Assembly (NCBI GenBank): GCA_963825505.1
Contig: CAWGTL010000004.1
Location: 248,001 to 312,000, forward strand
DNA length: 64,000 nucleotides
From: JBBQSN01 sp963825505
GTDB taxonomy: Bacteria; Actinomycetota; Actinomycetes; Actinomycetales; CAWJMD01
Direction: 5' to 3'
The position numbers and the translations under genes are program-made. Under the pieces are notes generated by a model. It made no database searches, had not been told where the DNA came from, and saw only the letters and a program-made list of their open reading frames with translations. This document shows positions 34,983-42,824 of this stretch, piece after piece (the stretch's first letter is position 1; each line of letters starts with the position of its first letter).

Positions 34983-36410
34983 ATGGACCCCCGGGCGAGC
35001 GCTCCGCGCGGTGCCCAGCCGCCCGCGAGGCCCGGCTACCCCGGCGCCCCCTCCGGCGCGGGCGCGGTCGACCCGCGCACGGGCCAGCGCGCCAAGCGGC
35101 TCGACGTCAGCGCCATCCCGGCCGCCCTGTCCGGCCTGACCCTGCGCGGCCGCGCGTTCCTCGCCGCGGGGGTCGCCACCGCCGCCTGCTCGGTGGTGCT
35201 CGGCCAGCGCGACCTCCTGCGCGTGGCCGTCCTGCTCGTGGCCGTCCCGCTGGTGAGCGTGCTGGTCGTGGCCCGGGCGCGCTACCGCGTGCAGCTGGCC
35301 CGCACCGTCTCCCCCGGCCGCGTCAACGCCGGCACGTCGGCGTCGGTGCGGCTCGAGCTGGCGAACCTGTCCGGCCTGCCCACCGGCGTGCTCCTCGCCG
35401 AGGAGCAGCTGCCCTACGTCCTCGGCGCCCGCCCGCGGTTCGTCGTCGACCGGCTCGACCCGGGACGGCGGGCGGCGGTGTCGTACACGCTGCGCAGCGA
35501 GGTCCGCGGCCGCTGGGAGATCGGGCCCGTGCGGCTGCGGCTCACCGACCCGTTCGGCATGTGCGAGGTCGGACGCTCGTTCACGGCCACCGACCCGCTC
35601 GTCGTGGTCCCGCGGGTGCACCCGCTGCTCCCGCTGCGCGCGGCGGGCAGCTGGCGGGGCGCGGGCGACTCGGTGATCCGCACCGCCGCCGCGTCCGGCG
35701 AGCACGACCTGGCCACCCGGGAGTACCGCTACGGCGACGACCTGCGCCGCGTGCACTGGCGCAGCACGGCCCGCCGCGGCGAGCTGATGGTGCGCCGCGA
35801 CGAGCAGCCGCACCAGATGCAGGCCACCGTCCTGATCGACCGCCGCGCCGTCGGGCACCGCGGAGAGGGCCCGGCGTCCTCGTTCGAGTGGCTGGTCAGC
35901 GCGGCGGCCTCGGTCTGCCACCTGCTGGTCGACGCCGGCTACGGCGTGCGCCTGGTGAGCGACGACCTCGAGACCGGCTGGACCGGCCGCGAGCACGTCG
36001 GCGGCGTCGGGGCGCTGCTCGACCGGCTGGCCGTGATCGAGCTCGGCGGCCCCGGCGAGCTGCCGGCGGCCACCTCGCTGCTGGCCCGCGCCGGTGGTGA
36101 CGGGCTCGTGGTCGCGCTGCTCGGCGAGATCGGCCCCGGGGAGGCGCACCCGCTCGCGGCGCTGGCCAAGCAGGGCACCACCGGCGTCGCCCTGGTGCTG
36201 CGCACGACGTCGTGGGCCGTGCTCCCCCCGCGACGGGCCGGTGAGATCGACACCGCGCGGGGGAAGGCGGTCGGCACCCTCGAGGTCGGCGGCTGGTCCT
36301 GCATCGAGGTCGACGCCCGCACGAGCGTCCCGCACGCGTGGGAGCGGCTCGTGGCCCGGCACGCGGCCCGGCAGAGCAGCGGCGTGGCCGGCGGCGGGGT
36401 GCGGTCGTGA
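34983..36410 (+). CDS. DUF58 domain protein
   Basis: 475-residue membrane protein with a VWA-like domain. Seen: a ~50-residue Pro/Ala/Gly-rich head, two hydrophobic segments near residues 56-98 (FLAAGVATAACSVVLGQRDLL and AVLLVAVPLVSVLVVARA), then the DUF58 signature GEHDLATREYRYGDDLRRVHWRSTARRGELMVRRDEQ and a VLIDRR strand. Usually the partner of MoxR. ATG at 34983, 14 bp after the moxR stop; overlaps the transglutaminase gene by 4 bases (GTGA). Confidence 0.93.
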   Translation: MDPRASAPRGAQPPARPGYPGAPSGAGAVDPRTGQRAKRLDVSAIPAALSGLTLRGRAFLAAGVATAACSVVLGQRDLLRVAVLLVAVPLVSVLVVARARYRVQLARTVSPGRVNAGTSASVRLELANLSGLPTGVLLAEEQLPYVLGARPRFVVDRLDPGRRAAVSYTLRSEVRGRWEIGPVRLRLTDPFGMCEVGRSFTATDPLVVVPRVHPLLPLRAAGSWRGAGDSVIRTAAASGEHDLATREYRYGDDLRRVHWRSTARRGELMVRRDEQPHQMQATVLIDRRAVGHRGEGPASSFEWLVSAAASVCHLLVDAGYGVRLVSDDLETGWTGREHVGGVGALLDRLAVIELGGPGELPAATSLLARAGGDGLVVALLGEIGPGEAHPLAALAKQGTTGVALVLRTTSWAVLPPRRAGEIDTARGKAVGTLEVGGWSCIEVDARTSVPHAWERLVARHAARQSSGVAGGGVRS

Positions 36411-38827
36411 CCCGGCCCGTGCGCGCTCGGCTGGTGGCGCTGCTGGCCGTGCTGCTGTCGGCCACCACCTTCTTCCCGCTCGTCGACGGCGTGGTCTGGC
36501 TGGTCGAGCTGGGCGTCGTGCTGGTGCTCGGGTCGCTCGCCGCCGCGGCCGCCCACCGCCTCCTCGGCGACAGCGCCGGCGCGGTGGCGGGCCTGCTCGC
36601 GTCGGCGCTGGCCCTCACCTGGGTCTACGCGCTGCCGGAGGCGTTCCTCGGCCTGCTGCCGGGCACCGAGACGGTGCAGCGGTTCGTCGACCTCGCCGTG
36701 CAGGGCGGCGAGACGATCGCGTCGTCGGCGGCGCCGGCACCGGCGACGCCCGGCCTGCGGATGGTCGTCGTCGCCGGTCTGGCCCTGGTGTGGTGGACCG
36801 TCGACCTCGTGGCCGTGGTGCTGCGGCGCCCCGCCGTCGCCGGGCTGGCCCTGCTCGCCGTCTACTGCGTCCCCACGGCGCTGGTGCGCAGCGGGCTGCC
36901 GTGGTGGTGGTTCGTGCTCGCCGCGGCCGGCTACCTGATCCTGGTGGCGTCCGACGCCCAGGAACGGGTCTCGCGCTGGGGTCGCGTCGTGGGCAGCTCG
37001 GGCTCCGGCGACGTGGAGGAGCGCGCCTCGTTGTCGGCCACCGGCCGCAGGGTCGGCGCGCTCGCCCTCGCCGCGGCCGTGGTGGTGCCGGCGCTGGTGC
37101 CAGGGCTCTCGGAGAGCCTGCTGCCGGCGGGCAACCTGCCCGGCAACGGCCCCGGCGACGGGACGATCGCCGTGCTCAACCCGATCCTGTCGCTGCGCGA
37201 CGACCTCACCGCCAACGACGACGTCACGGTGCTGGAGTACACGACCGAGGACCCCACGCCCGACCCGCTGCGGCTGGTGACGGTCGACTCCTTCGACGGC
37301 GACACCTGGCAGCCCACCTACGGCGACATCGACCGCGACCAGCGCGCCGCCGGGAGCTTCCCGGCCCCGCCCGGCCTGGCCGCGTCTGCGGGCGCGACCC
37401 AGGCCCGTACCTCGATCCGGATCGACGCGCTGCGGCAGGGCTGGCTCCCCACGCCCTACCCGCCGACCCGGATCGACATCATCGGCAACTGGCTCTACGA
37501 CGAGACCACCCTCAACGTCGTCGGCGACGACGTGCAGACCACCGAGGGCCTGCGCTACTCCGTGCTGCACCTGCTGGTCGAGCCGGACCCGGAGGTGCTC
37601 GCCGCCGCCGGACCGGCCCCGGCGGACATCGTCACCCGCTGGACGTCGCTGCCCGCCGGGACGCCCGAGACCATCGCGAGCACGGCGCTGACGGTGGCCG
37701 GCGAGGGCACCCAGCTCGACCAGGCCACACGGCTGCAGAGCTGGTTCCGCAGCGGCGGCGGCTTCTCCTACTCGCTGGACGCCCCGCCGGAGAACGGCTC
37801 CTCCGCGGTCGCCGACTTCCTCGACCGCCGCAGCGGGTACTGCGTCCACTTCGCCTCGGCGATGGCGCTGATGGCCCGCTCGCTCGGCATCCCCGCCCGG
37901 GTGGCCGTCGGGTGGCTGCCCGGCGAGCAGGTCGAGCCCGGCACCTACCGGGTGTCGCAGCAGGACGCCCACGCCTGGCCCGAGCTGTACTTCGAGGGCG
38001 TCGGGTGGATGCGGTTCGAGCCGACCCCGGCGACCCGGGCGGGCACCGTGCCCGGCTGGGCCGCCCCCACCGGTCCCGAGCCCACCGAGGCACCGACGAC
38101 GGCCGCGCCGTCCACGTCCGCGTCGGCGAACGCGCCCACCGCGCCGCGCGACGCCGAGGGCGGGGGCGCCACCACCGACCGCGACCTGCTCACCGTCCTG
38201 CGCGCGATCCCCTGGCGGGTCGTCGTCGCGCTGCTCCTGGTGCTCGCGGTGCTGGCCGCCCCGGCGGTGACCGCCGTCGTGGTCCGGCGACGGCGCTGGT
38301 CGAGGGCGACCACCCCGGCCGCCCGGGCCGAGGTGGCCTGGACGACGCTCGTCGAGGAGCTCGGTGACCGCGGCCTGCACGTGCCCGCCGCGCTCACCGT
38401 CCGGCAGGCGACCGAGGTCGTCACCGACGGGCTCGGCGCCGAGGCGACCACCTCGATGCGCCGGATCGCGCGCTCGGTGGAACGGCAGCGGTACGCACCG
38501 CCGCCCGGCACCGGCCTGCTACGACGGGCACCGGCACGCGACGACGCACCGCTGGCGGTCCTCGACCTGGACGCGCCGCCGGCCCTGCTGTCGACGCAGG
38601 CGGGCACGGGCGACCAGCTGAGCGACCACGGGCTGCGGCACGACGTCCGGGTGGTCGTGCGTGCCGTCGGCGAGCAGCGCCCGGACGGCGACACCTGGCG
38701 GGCCCGGCTCGTGCCGCGCTCCGGCACCGCCCACCTGCGGACCGCGCTGCAGCGGTTCGGGCTCGCCGCGGACCGGTGGGACCGCACGGTCACGAGCCGG
38801 TTCAGCCGGCGGCGACCGCGCGGCTGA
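36407..38827 (+). CDS. transglutaminase-like membrane protein (DUF3488)
   Basis: 806-residue protein. Seen: about seven membrane segments in the first 230 residues, an extracytoplasmic region with the transglutaminase-like core (RRSGYCVHFASAMALMARSLGIPARVAVGWLPG, Cys near residue 478; DAHAWPELYFEGVGWMRFEPTP, His near residue 521), a Thr/Ala/Pro linker, one more membrane helix (VVVALLLVLAVLAAPAVTAVVV) and a ~180-residue DUF4129-like cytoplasmic tail. GTG at 36407. It may be a cysteine protease or cross-linking enzyme of the envelope; the substrate is unknown. Confidence 0.93.
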   Translation: MTRPVRARLVALLAVLLSATTFFPLVDGVVWLVELGVVLVLGSLAAAAAHRLLGDSAGAVAGLLASALALTWVYALPEAFLGLLPGTETVQRFVDLAVQGGETIASSAAPAPATPGLRMVVVAGLALVWWTVDLVAVVLRRPAVAGLALLAVYCVPTALVRSGLPWWWFVLAAAGYLILVASDAQERVSRWGRVVGSSGSGDVEERASLSATGRRVGALALAAAVVVPALVPGLSESLLPAGNLPGNGPGDGTIAVLNPILSLRDDLTANDDVTVLEYTTEDPTPDPLRLVTVDSFDGDTWQPTYGDIDRDQRAAGSFPAPPGLAASAGATQARTSIRIDALRQGWLPTPYPPTRIDIIGNWLYDETTLNVVGDDVQTTEGLRYSVLHLLVEPDPEVLAAAGPAPADIVTRWTSLPAGTPETIASTALTVAGEGTQLDQATRLQSWFRSGGGFSYSLDAPPENGSSAVADFLDRRSGYCVHFASAMALMARSLGIPARVAVGWLPGEQVEPGTYRVSQQDAHAWPELYFEGVGWMRFEPTPATRAGTVPGWAAPTGPEPTEAPTTAAPSTSASANAPTAPRDAEGGGATTDRDLLTVLRAIPWRVVVALLLVLAVLAAPAVTAVVVRRRRWSRATTPAARAEVAWTTLVEELGDRGLHVPAALTVRQATEVVTDGLGAEATTSMRRIARSVERQRYAPPPGTGLLRRAPARDDAPLAVLDLDAPPALLSTQAGTGDQLSDHGLRHDVRVVVRAVGEQRPDGDTWRARLVPRSGTAHLRTALQRFGLAADRWDRTVTSRFSRRRPRG

Positions 38828-38851
38828 GCGTCGGTCGGTCCTCCGGCGGCG

Positions 38852-39931
38852 TCAGGCGAAGGTGGGCGTCGGGACCTCGGACGCGGCGCAGGCGCGGTCG
38901 CGGCCGGCCCGCTTGGCGGCGTAGAGCGCGAGGTCCGCGGCCTTGAGCAGCTCGTCGAAGTCCACGGCCTCGGGCGGCAGCGCGGCGACGCCGGCCGACA
39001 TCGTGATGGGCAGCCCGGCGACCAGCTCGGACCGCATGTCGGCGAGCATCCGGTCGGCGACGACCATCGACTGCTCCTCGGTCTGGCCGGGCAGCAGGAC
39101 GAGGAACTCCTCGCCGCCGAGCCGGTAGACCATGTCGAACACCCGCAGGGTGCGGCGCATCCGGTAGGCGACCTCGCGCAGGACGACGTCGCCGACGTCG
39201 TGGCCGTGCTCGTCGTTGACCCGCTTGAAGTGGTCGAGGTCGCACATGATGAGCGAGACGGGCGCGCCGATCAGCTTGGCCTGGGCGGCCGCTTCGGTGA
39301 AGCGCCCGTGCAGGGCCTTGCGGTTGAACAGGCCGGTCAGCTGGTCGACGACGGCGTCGCCGCGAGAGGCCATCTCGGCCGACTGCAGCGTGACCGCCAC
39401 CGCGACCAGGCTGGCCATCACCGCGAGGTACATCGCGACGCCGACGACAGGCGGGGTGGTGGGCGGCGGGGCGAGCCGCTGGGCGCCGAGCACGACGGCC
39501 ACCGACATCAGCAGCACCACGACGACGCCGACGACGACGACCTCCTTGCGGTACCGCGCCGCCAGCATCAGCGTCGGGACCGCCAGGGTCACGAGCATCG
39601 GACTGGTGGCGCCGCCGGTACCGAGGGCGCCCAGGGCGAGGATCGCCGCGAGCGCCCACAGGCTGAGGAACGCCGGGACCTCGGGGTGCGTCGTGCGCCG
39701 CGAGACCTTCTCCAGGACGACCAGCACGGTCACCGAGGCCAGGACGAGGATCGCGAGCCAGGGCCCGTACCAGAACGAGGCGAGCAGGCTGGCGGCGCCG
39801 AGGGTGGCACCCTGGATGCGACGGGCCGTGCGGACGCGGTCGTTCATGTCCACGAACCGCATCCGGGCCATCTCCGTGGGGCACAGCCACCCCGCGAGGG
39901 CGCTGCGCGCCGTCGACACCTCTGCGTGCAT
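38852..39931 (-). CDS. membrane diguanylate cyclase (GGDEF)
   Basis: 359-residue protein that would make cyclic di-GMP. Seen: about six membrane segments in residues 40-200, then a GGDEF domain beginning DAVVDQLTGLFNRKALHGRF and with CDLDHFKRVNDEHGHDVGDVVLREVA. The active-site motif is GGEEF (RLGGEEFLVLLPG, near residue 273), an active variant. The inhibitory-site motif R-x-x-D (RVFD) sits five residues before it, so product inhibition is expected. ATG at 39931; a start at the downstream MARM or MRFV Met is also possible. Converges with the transglutaminase gene. Confidence 0.93.
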   Translation of the reverse strand: MHAEVSTARSALAGWLCPTEMARMRFVDMNDRVRTARRIQGATLGAASLLASFWYGPWLAILVLASVTVLVVLEKVSRRTTHPEVPAFLSLWALAAILALGALGTGGATSPMLVTLAVPTLMLAARYRKEVVVVGVVVVLLMSVAVVLGAQRLAPPPTTPPVVGVAMYLAVMASLVAVAVTLQSAEMASRGDAVVDQLTGLFNRKALHGRFTEAAAQAKLIGAPVSLIMCDLDHFKRVNDEHGHDVGDVVLREVAYRMRRTLRVFDMVYRLGGEEFLVLLPGQTEEQSMVVADRMLADMRSELVAGLPITMSAGVAALPPEAVDFDELLKAADLALYAAKRAGRDRACAASEVPTPTFA

Positions 39932-40066
39932 AGGGGCGTTTCGGCACGGTGCGGGCGCACCTTGACGACCTGGTGGGAACGCCGGTGGTGTGCGTCACCC
40001 GGCCGGAGCAGGCTCCCTGCCCAGCGGTGGTTCAGCGACGGGTGAGGCGTCGGTCGGGAGGGGCGG

Positions 40067-40480
40067 TCAGCGCCACTCGCCGCGACGGCGCTCCCAGCGC
40101 TCCTCGAGCCGCTCCATGAAACCGCGACCGCTGCCGGCTGCGGCCTGCCGGCTGCCGCGACGACGGGGGCGGGTGCTGCCGTCCTCGGCCACGACGCCGA
40201 CCGGTCCGGCGGAGGCGGCCTTCGGGCGGGAGAACGCGTAGGTGGCGCCGCCGAGCATCACCAGGAAGCCCGGGATCGCGAGCCAGATGATCTGGGACGT
40301 CACGGCCAGCACGAGCAGCCCGAGGCCGGCGACGACGCCGAGGCCACCGAGGACCATCCGGTGCCCGGCGCGGGGGCCGCGGCTGGAACCGCGCATGGCG
40401 GAGGCGAACTTCGGGTCGTCCTGCAGGAGCTGCTGCTCCATCTGCGAGAGCAGCTGCTCCTCGTGGTCGGACAGTGGCAC
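40067..40480 (-). CDS. DUF3040 membrane protein
   Basis: 137-residue protein with the DUF3040 opening VPLSDHEEQLLSQMEQQLLQDDPKFASAMRG, two membrane helices near residues 46-83 (MVLGGLGVVAGLGLLVLAV and IIWLAIPGFLVMLGGATYAF) and a basic C-terminal tail (ERLEERWERRRGEWR). Found near mraZ/dinB in many actinobacteria; function is unknown. GTG at 40480 has a GGAGGCACC ribosome-binding site. The longer frame to 40663 was rejected. Confidence 0.9.
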   Translation of the reverse strand: MPLSDHEEQLLSQMEQQLLQDDPKFASAMRGSSRGPRAGHRMVLGGLGVVAGLGLLVLAVTSQIIWLAIPGFLVMLGGATYAFSRPKAASAGPVGVVAEDGSTRPRRRGSRQAAAGSGRGFMERLEERWERRRGEWR

Positions 40481-40604
40481 GGTGCCTCCTGGAGTCGTGC
40501 GCACCTGCGGTTCGCGCCGGGTGTTGCCCTCATGGTAGGTCGCCACCGTGCGGAGTGAAACCCGAACCCCGCAGCCCGTGGACGACCGGCCCCGAAAGGG
40601 CAAC

Positions 40605-40661
40605 GAGCGGCCCCCTCCGGCGGTTCCGTCGCGGGCCCGACGAGGGGGCGTCCGGCCGCTC
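40605..40661 (-). terminator. bulged hairpin downstream of dinB
   Basis: GAGCGGCCCCCTC at 40605-40617 pairs with GAGGGGGCGTCCGGCCGCTC at 40642-40661, leaving a 6-7 base bulge. It begins 6 bp past the dinB stop and lies ahead of the DUF3040 gene on the same strand. Likely a transcription terminator without a T-tract. Confidence 0.45.
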
Positions 40662-40666
40662 ACCGG

Positions 40667-41983
40667 TCAGAGCGCGGGCGGTGCGTCACCGTCCTCGCGC
40701 GGACCCTCCTGGCGCGGTGACCGGGGCCGACGGGAGCCGTCTCCCCGCTCCAGCAGCGAGGCCGGACGCACGCTGTGCGACCCGAACCTGGCCACCGCGC
40801 GGTCACCGGCCTGCTCGGCCTCGCGCCACCCCTGCGGACGCTCGTCGAGCATCAGCTGGCGGTGCTGGCCGCCGGCCTCGACCAGGCCCTCGACCCGGAC
40901 ACCGACGAGCCGGATCCGGGCCCGCTCGAGGTGCAGTGCCTCGTAGAGGCCGCGCGCCGTGGCGTAGACCTCGCGGGCCACGTCGGTGGTCTGGGGCAGC
41001 GTGCGCGAGCGGGTGATCGTGGTGAAGTCCGCGAACCGCACCTTGAGCGCCACCGTGCGCCCGGACATCCCCGCGCGACGCAGCCGCCGGGCCGTGCGCT
41101 CGCTGAGACGCAGCAGCTCGCGCAGCACCACCTGCGGGTCGTCGACGTCGGTGCCGAAGGTCTCCTCTGCGCCGATGCTCTTCTCGGCGACCTCGCGCAC
41201 CACGGCGCGGGTGTCGCGTCCCCAGGCGAGCTCGTGGAGGTGGGTGCCGGAGGCCCGGCCCAGGGCGCGGACGAGGGTGGCGCGGGGGGTGTGCGCGATC
41301 TCGCCGACGGTGCGCAGACCGAGCCGGTGCAGCTGCTCGGCGGTCTTCTCCCCCACACCCCACAGGGCACCGACGGGCAGCGGGTGCAGGTACTCGATCG
41401 TCTGCGCGGCGGGGACGACCAGGAGCCCGTCCGGCTTGCACCGCGACGACGCGAGCTTCGCGACGAACTTGGTGGACGCCACCCCGACCGAGCAGGTGAT
41501 CCGCTGCTCGTGCTCCACCTGCGCGCGGATGCGCTGGGCGATCTCGGTGGGGCTGCCGAGCCGGCGCACGGCACCGGAGACGTCGAGGAACGCCTCGTCG
41601 AGGCTGAGCGGCTCGACCTCGGGGGTGACGGAGCGGAACACCTCCATCACGTTCCTCGACACCTCGGAGTAGCGCGCGTGGTCCGGGGCGATCACGTGGG
41701 CGGACGGGCACAGCCGCCGCGCCCGGGCCATCGGCATCGCCGAGTGGACGCCCATCCGCCGCGCCTCGTAGGTGGCCGACAGCACCACGCCCCGGCCGCC
41801 GCCCGCGCCCACGATCACCGGCTGACCGCGCAGCTCCGGCCGGTCGATCAGCTCGACCGAGGCGTAGAAGGCGTCCATGTCGACGTGCAGCACCGTGCAC
41901 CCGGTGTCGTCGGTGCCGAGCCCCTGGCCCTCGCGGCGGCCGTCGAGCCAGCCGCCGGTGCGTCCGAGCTGGTCGCGGCTCAT
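40667..41983 (-). CDS. dinB: DNA polymerase IV (Y family)
   Basis: Error-prone translesion polymerase, 438 residues. Seen: catalytic VLHVDMDAFYASVELIDRPELRGQPVIVG with the first Asp near residue 35, SLDEAFLDVSG near residue 126 with the catalytic Asp-Glu, CSVGVASTKFVAKLAS, a helix-hairpin-helix region (PVGALWGVGEKTAEQLHRLGLRTVGEIA) and a little-finger domain. Catalytic residues are intact, so it is an active Pol IV and not the inactive ImuB. QLMLDERP near residue 390 could be a clamp-binding motif. It is 12 bp behind a methyltransferase gene and near dnaE2, which suggests joint SOS use, although it has no SOS box directly upstream. Confidence 0.95.
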   Translation of the reverse strand: MSRDQLGRTGGWLDGRREGQGLGTDDTGCTVLHVDMDAFYASVELIDRPELRGQPVIVGAGGGRGVVLSATYEARRMGVHSAMPMARARRLCPSAHVIAPDHARYSEVSRNVMEVFRSVTPEVEPLSLDEAFLDVSGAVRRLGSPTEIAQRIRAQVEHEQRITCSVGVASTKFVAKLASSRCKPDGLLVVPAAQTIEYLHPLPVGALWGVGEKTAEQLHRLGLRTVGEIAHTPRATLVRALGRASGTHLHELAWGRDTRAVVREVAEKSIGAEETFGTDVDDPQVVLRELLRLSERTARRLRRAGMSGRTVALKVRFADFTTITRSRTLPQTTDVAREVYATARGLYEALHLERARIRLVGVRVEGLVEAGGQHRQLMLDERPQGWREAEQAGDRAVARFGSHSVRPASLLERGDGSRRPRSPRQEGPREDGDAPPAL

Positions 41984-41995
41984 GACGATCCCCGG

Positions 41996-42775
41996 TCAGC
42001 CGTGGCGGGCACCGTGGGCGGCGTGCACGTGGAGCTGGGCCGCGACGTCGAGGAACGCCTCGCTGCTGGCGGCCAGCTGCTCCAGCCGCAGCAGCAGGGT
42101 CTCGGCGCCGCCCTCCTCGGCGAGCGCGGACCGCGGGACGAGATCGGTGAAGACCCGCAGCCCCTCCGCCGCGAGCACCTGGAAGCCGCTGCCCTCCAGC
42201 AGGGCGGTGACGCCGTCGAGGTCGAACCGGCGCAGGAGCGGGTCGCCGGGGCCCCACCGGCCGTCGGGGTCGGTGAGCACGTGCGTGGCCGCGCGCAGGT
42301 GACCGGAGGCGACCCGCGCGAGGACGGCGGCGTGACGCTGCGCCACCACGAGGCTGAGCCGGCCCCCCGGCCGCAGCGCCTCGCGGGCGGCGACCAGCGC
42401 CTGCGCCGGGTCGTCGACGACCTCGAGCACGCCGTGGCACAGGACGAGGTCGACGCTGCCGGCCGCGACGAGCTCGGCGAGGTTCTCCGCGTCTCCCTGC
42501 ACCCCGCGCAGCCGGTCGGCCACGCCGTTCTCGGCCGCGCGACGCGCCAGCGCGGCCAGCGCGTCGGGGCTGGGGTCGACGACGGTGACGCGGTGGCCCG
42601 CGGTCGCGAGCCGGACCGCTTGGCCACCGGTTCCGCCTCCGAGGTCGAGGACGTCGCGCGCCAGGGCCGCGGCAGGGACGCCGGTGTCGGCCTCGCTCGA
42701 GGAGGTGTCGGCGGCTGGACCGCACTGCGCGAGCAACCGGTCGATGCCGGCGGCGAGCACGGGCGGGTGGTCCAC
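41996..42775 (-). CDS. SAM-dependent methyltransferase
   Basis: 259-residue class I methyltransferase of the SmtA/UbiE-like type. Seen: the SAM motif RDVLDLGGGTGGQAVRLATAGHRVTVVDPSPDAL, GDAENLAELVAAGSVDLVLCHGVLEVVDDPAQALVAAREALRPGGRLSLVV. GTG start at 42775; a stop close upstream in dnaE2's direction sets the limit. It lies between dnaE2 (49 bp upstream) and dinB (12 bp downstream) on one strand, so a link to DNA repair is possible by position only. The substrate is unknown. Confidence 0.9.
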   Translation of the reverse strand: MDHPPVLAAGIDRLLAQCGPAADTSSSEADTGVPAAALARDVLDLGGGTGGQAVRLATAGHRVTVVDPSPDALAALARRAAENGVADRLRGVQGDAENLAELVAAGSVDLVLCHGVLEVVDDPAQALVAAREALRPGGRLSLVVAQRHAAVLARVASGHLRAATHVLTDPDGRWGPGDPLLRRFDLDGVTALLEGSGFQVLAAEGLRVFTDLVPRSALAEEGGAETLLLRLEQLAASSEAFLDVAAQLHVHAAHGARHG

Positions 42776-42824
42776 GCGGTCCAGCCTAGTGACGGGGTAC
42801 GGCCGTCGTGACCCGCCGAGCCGG

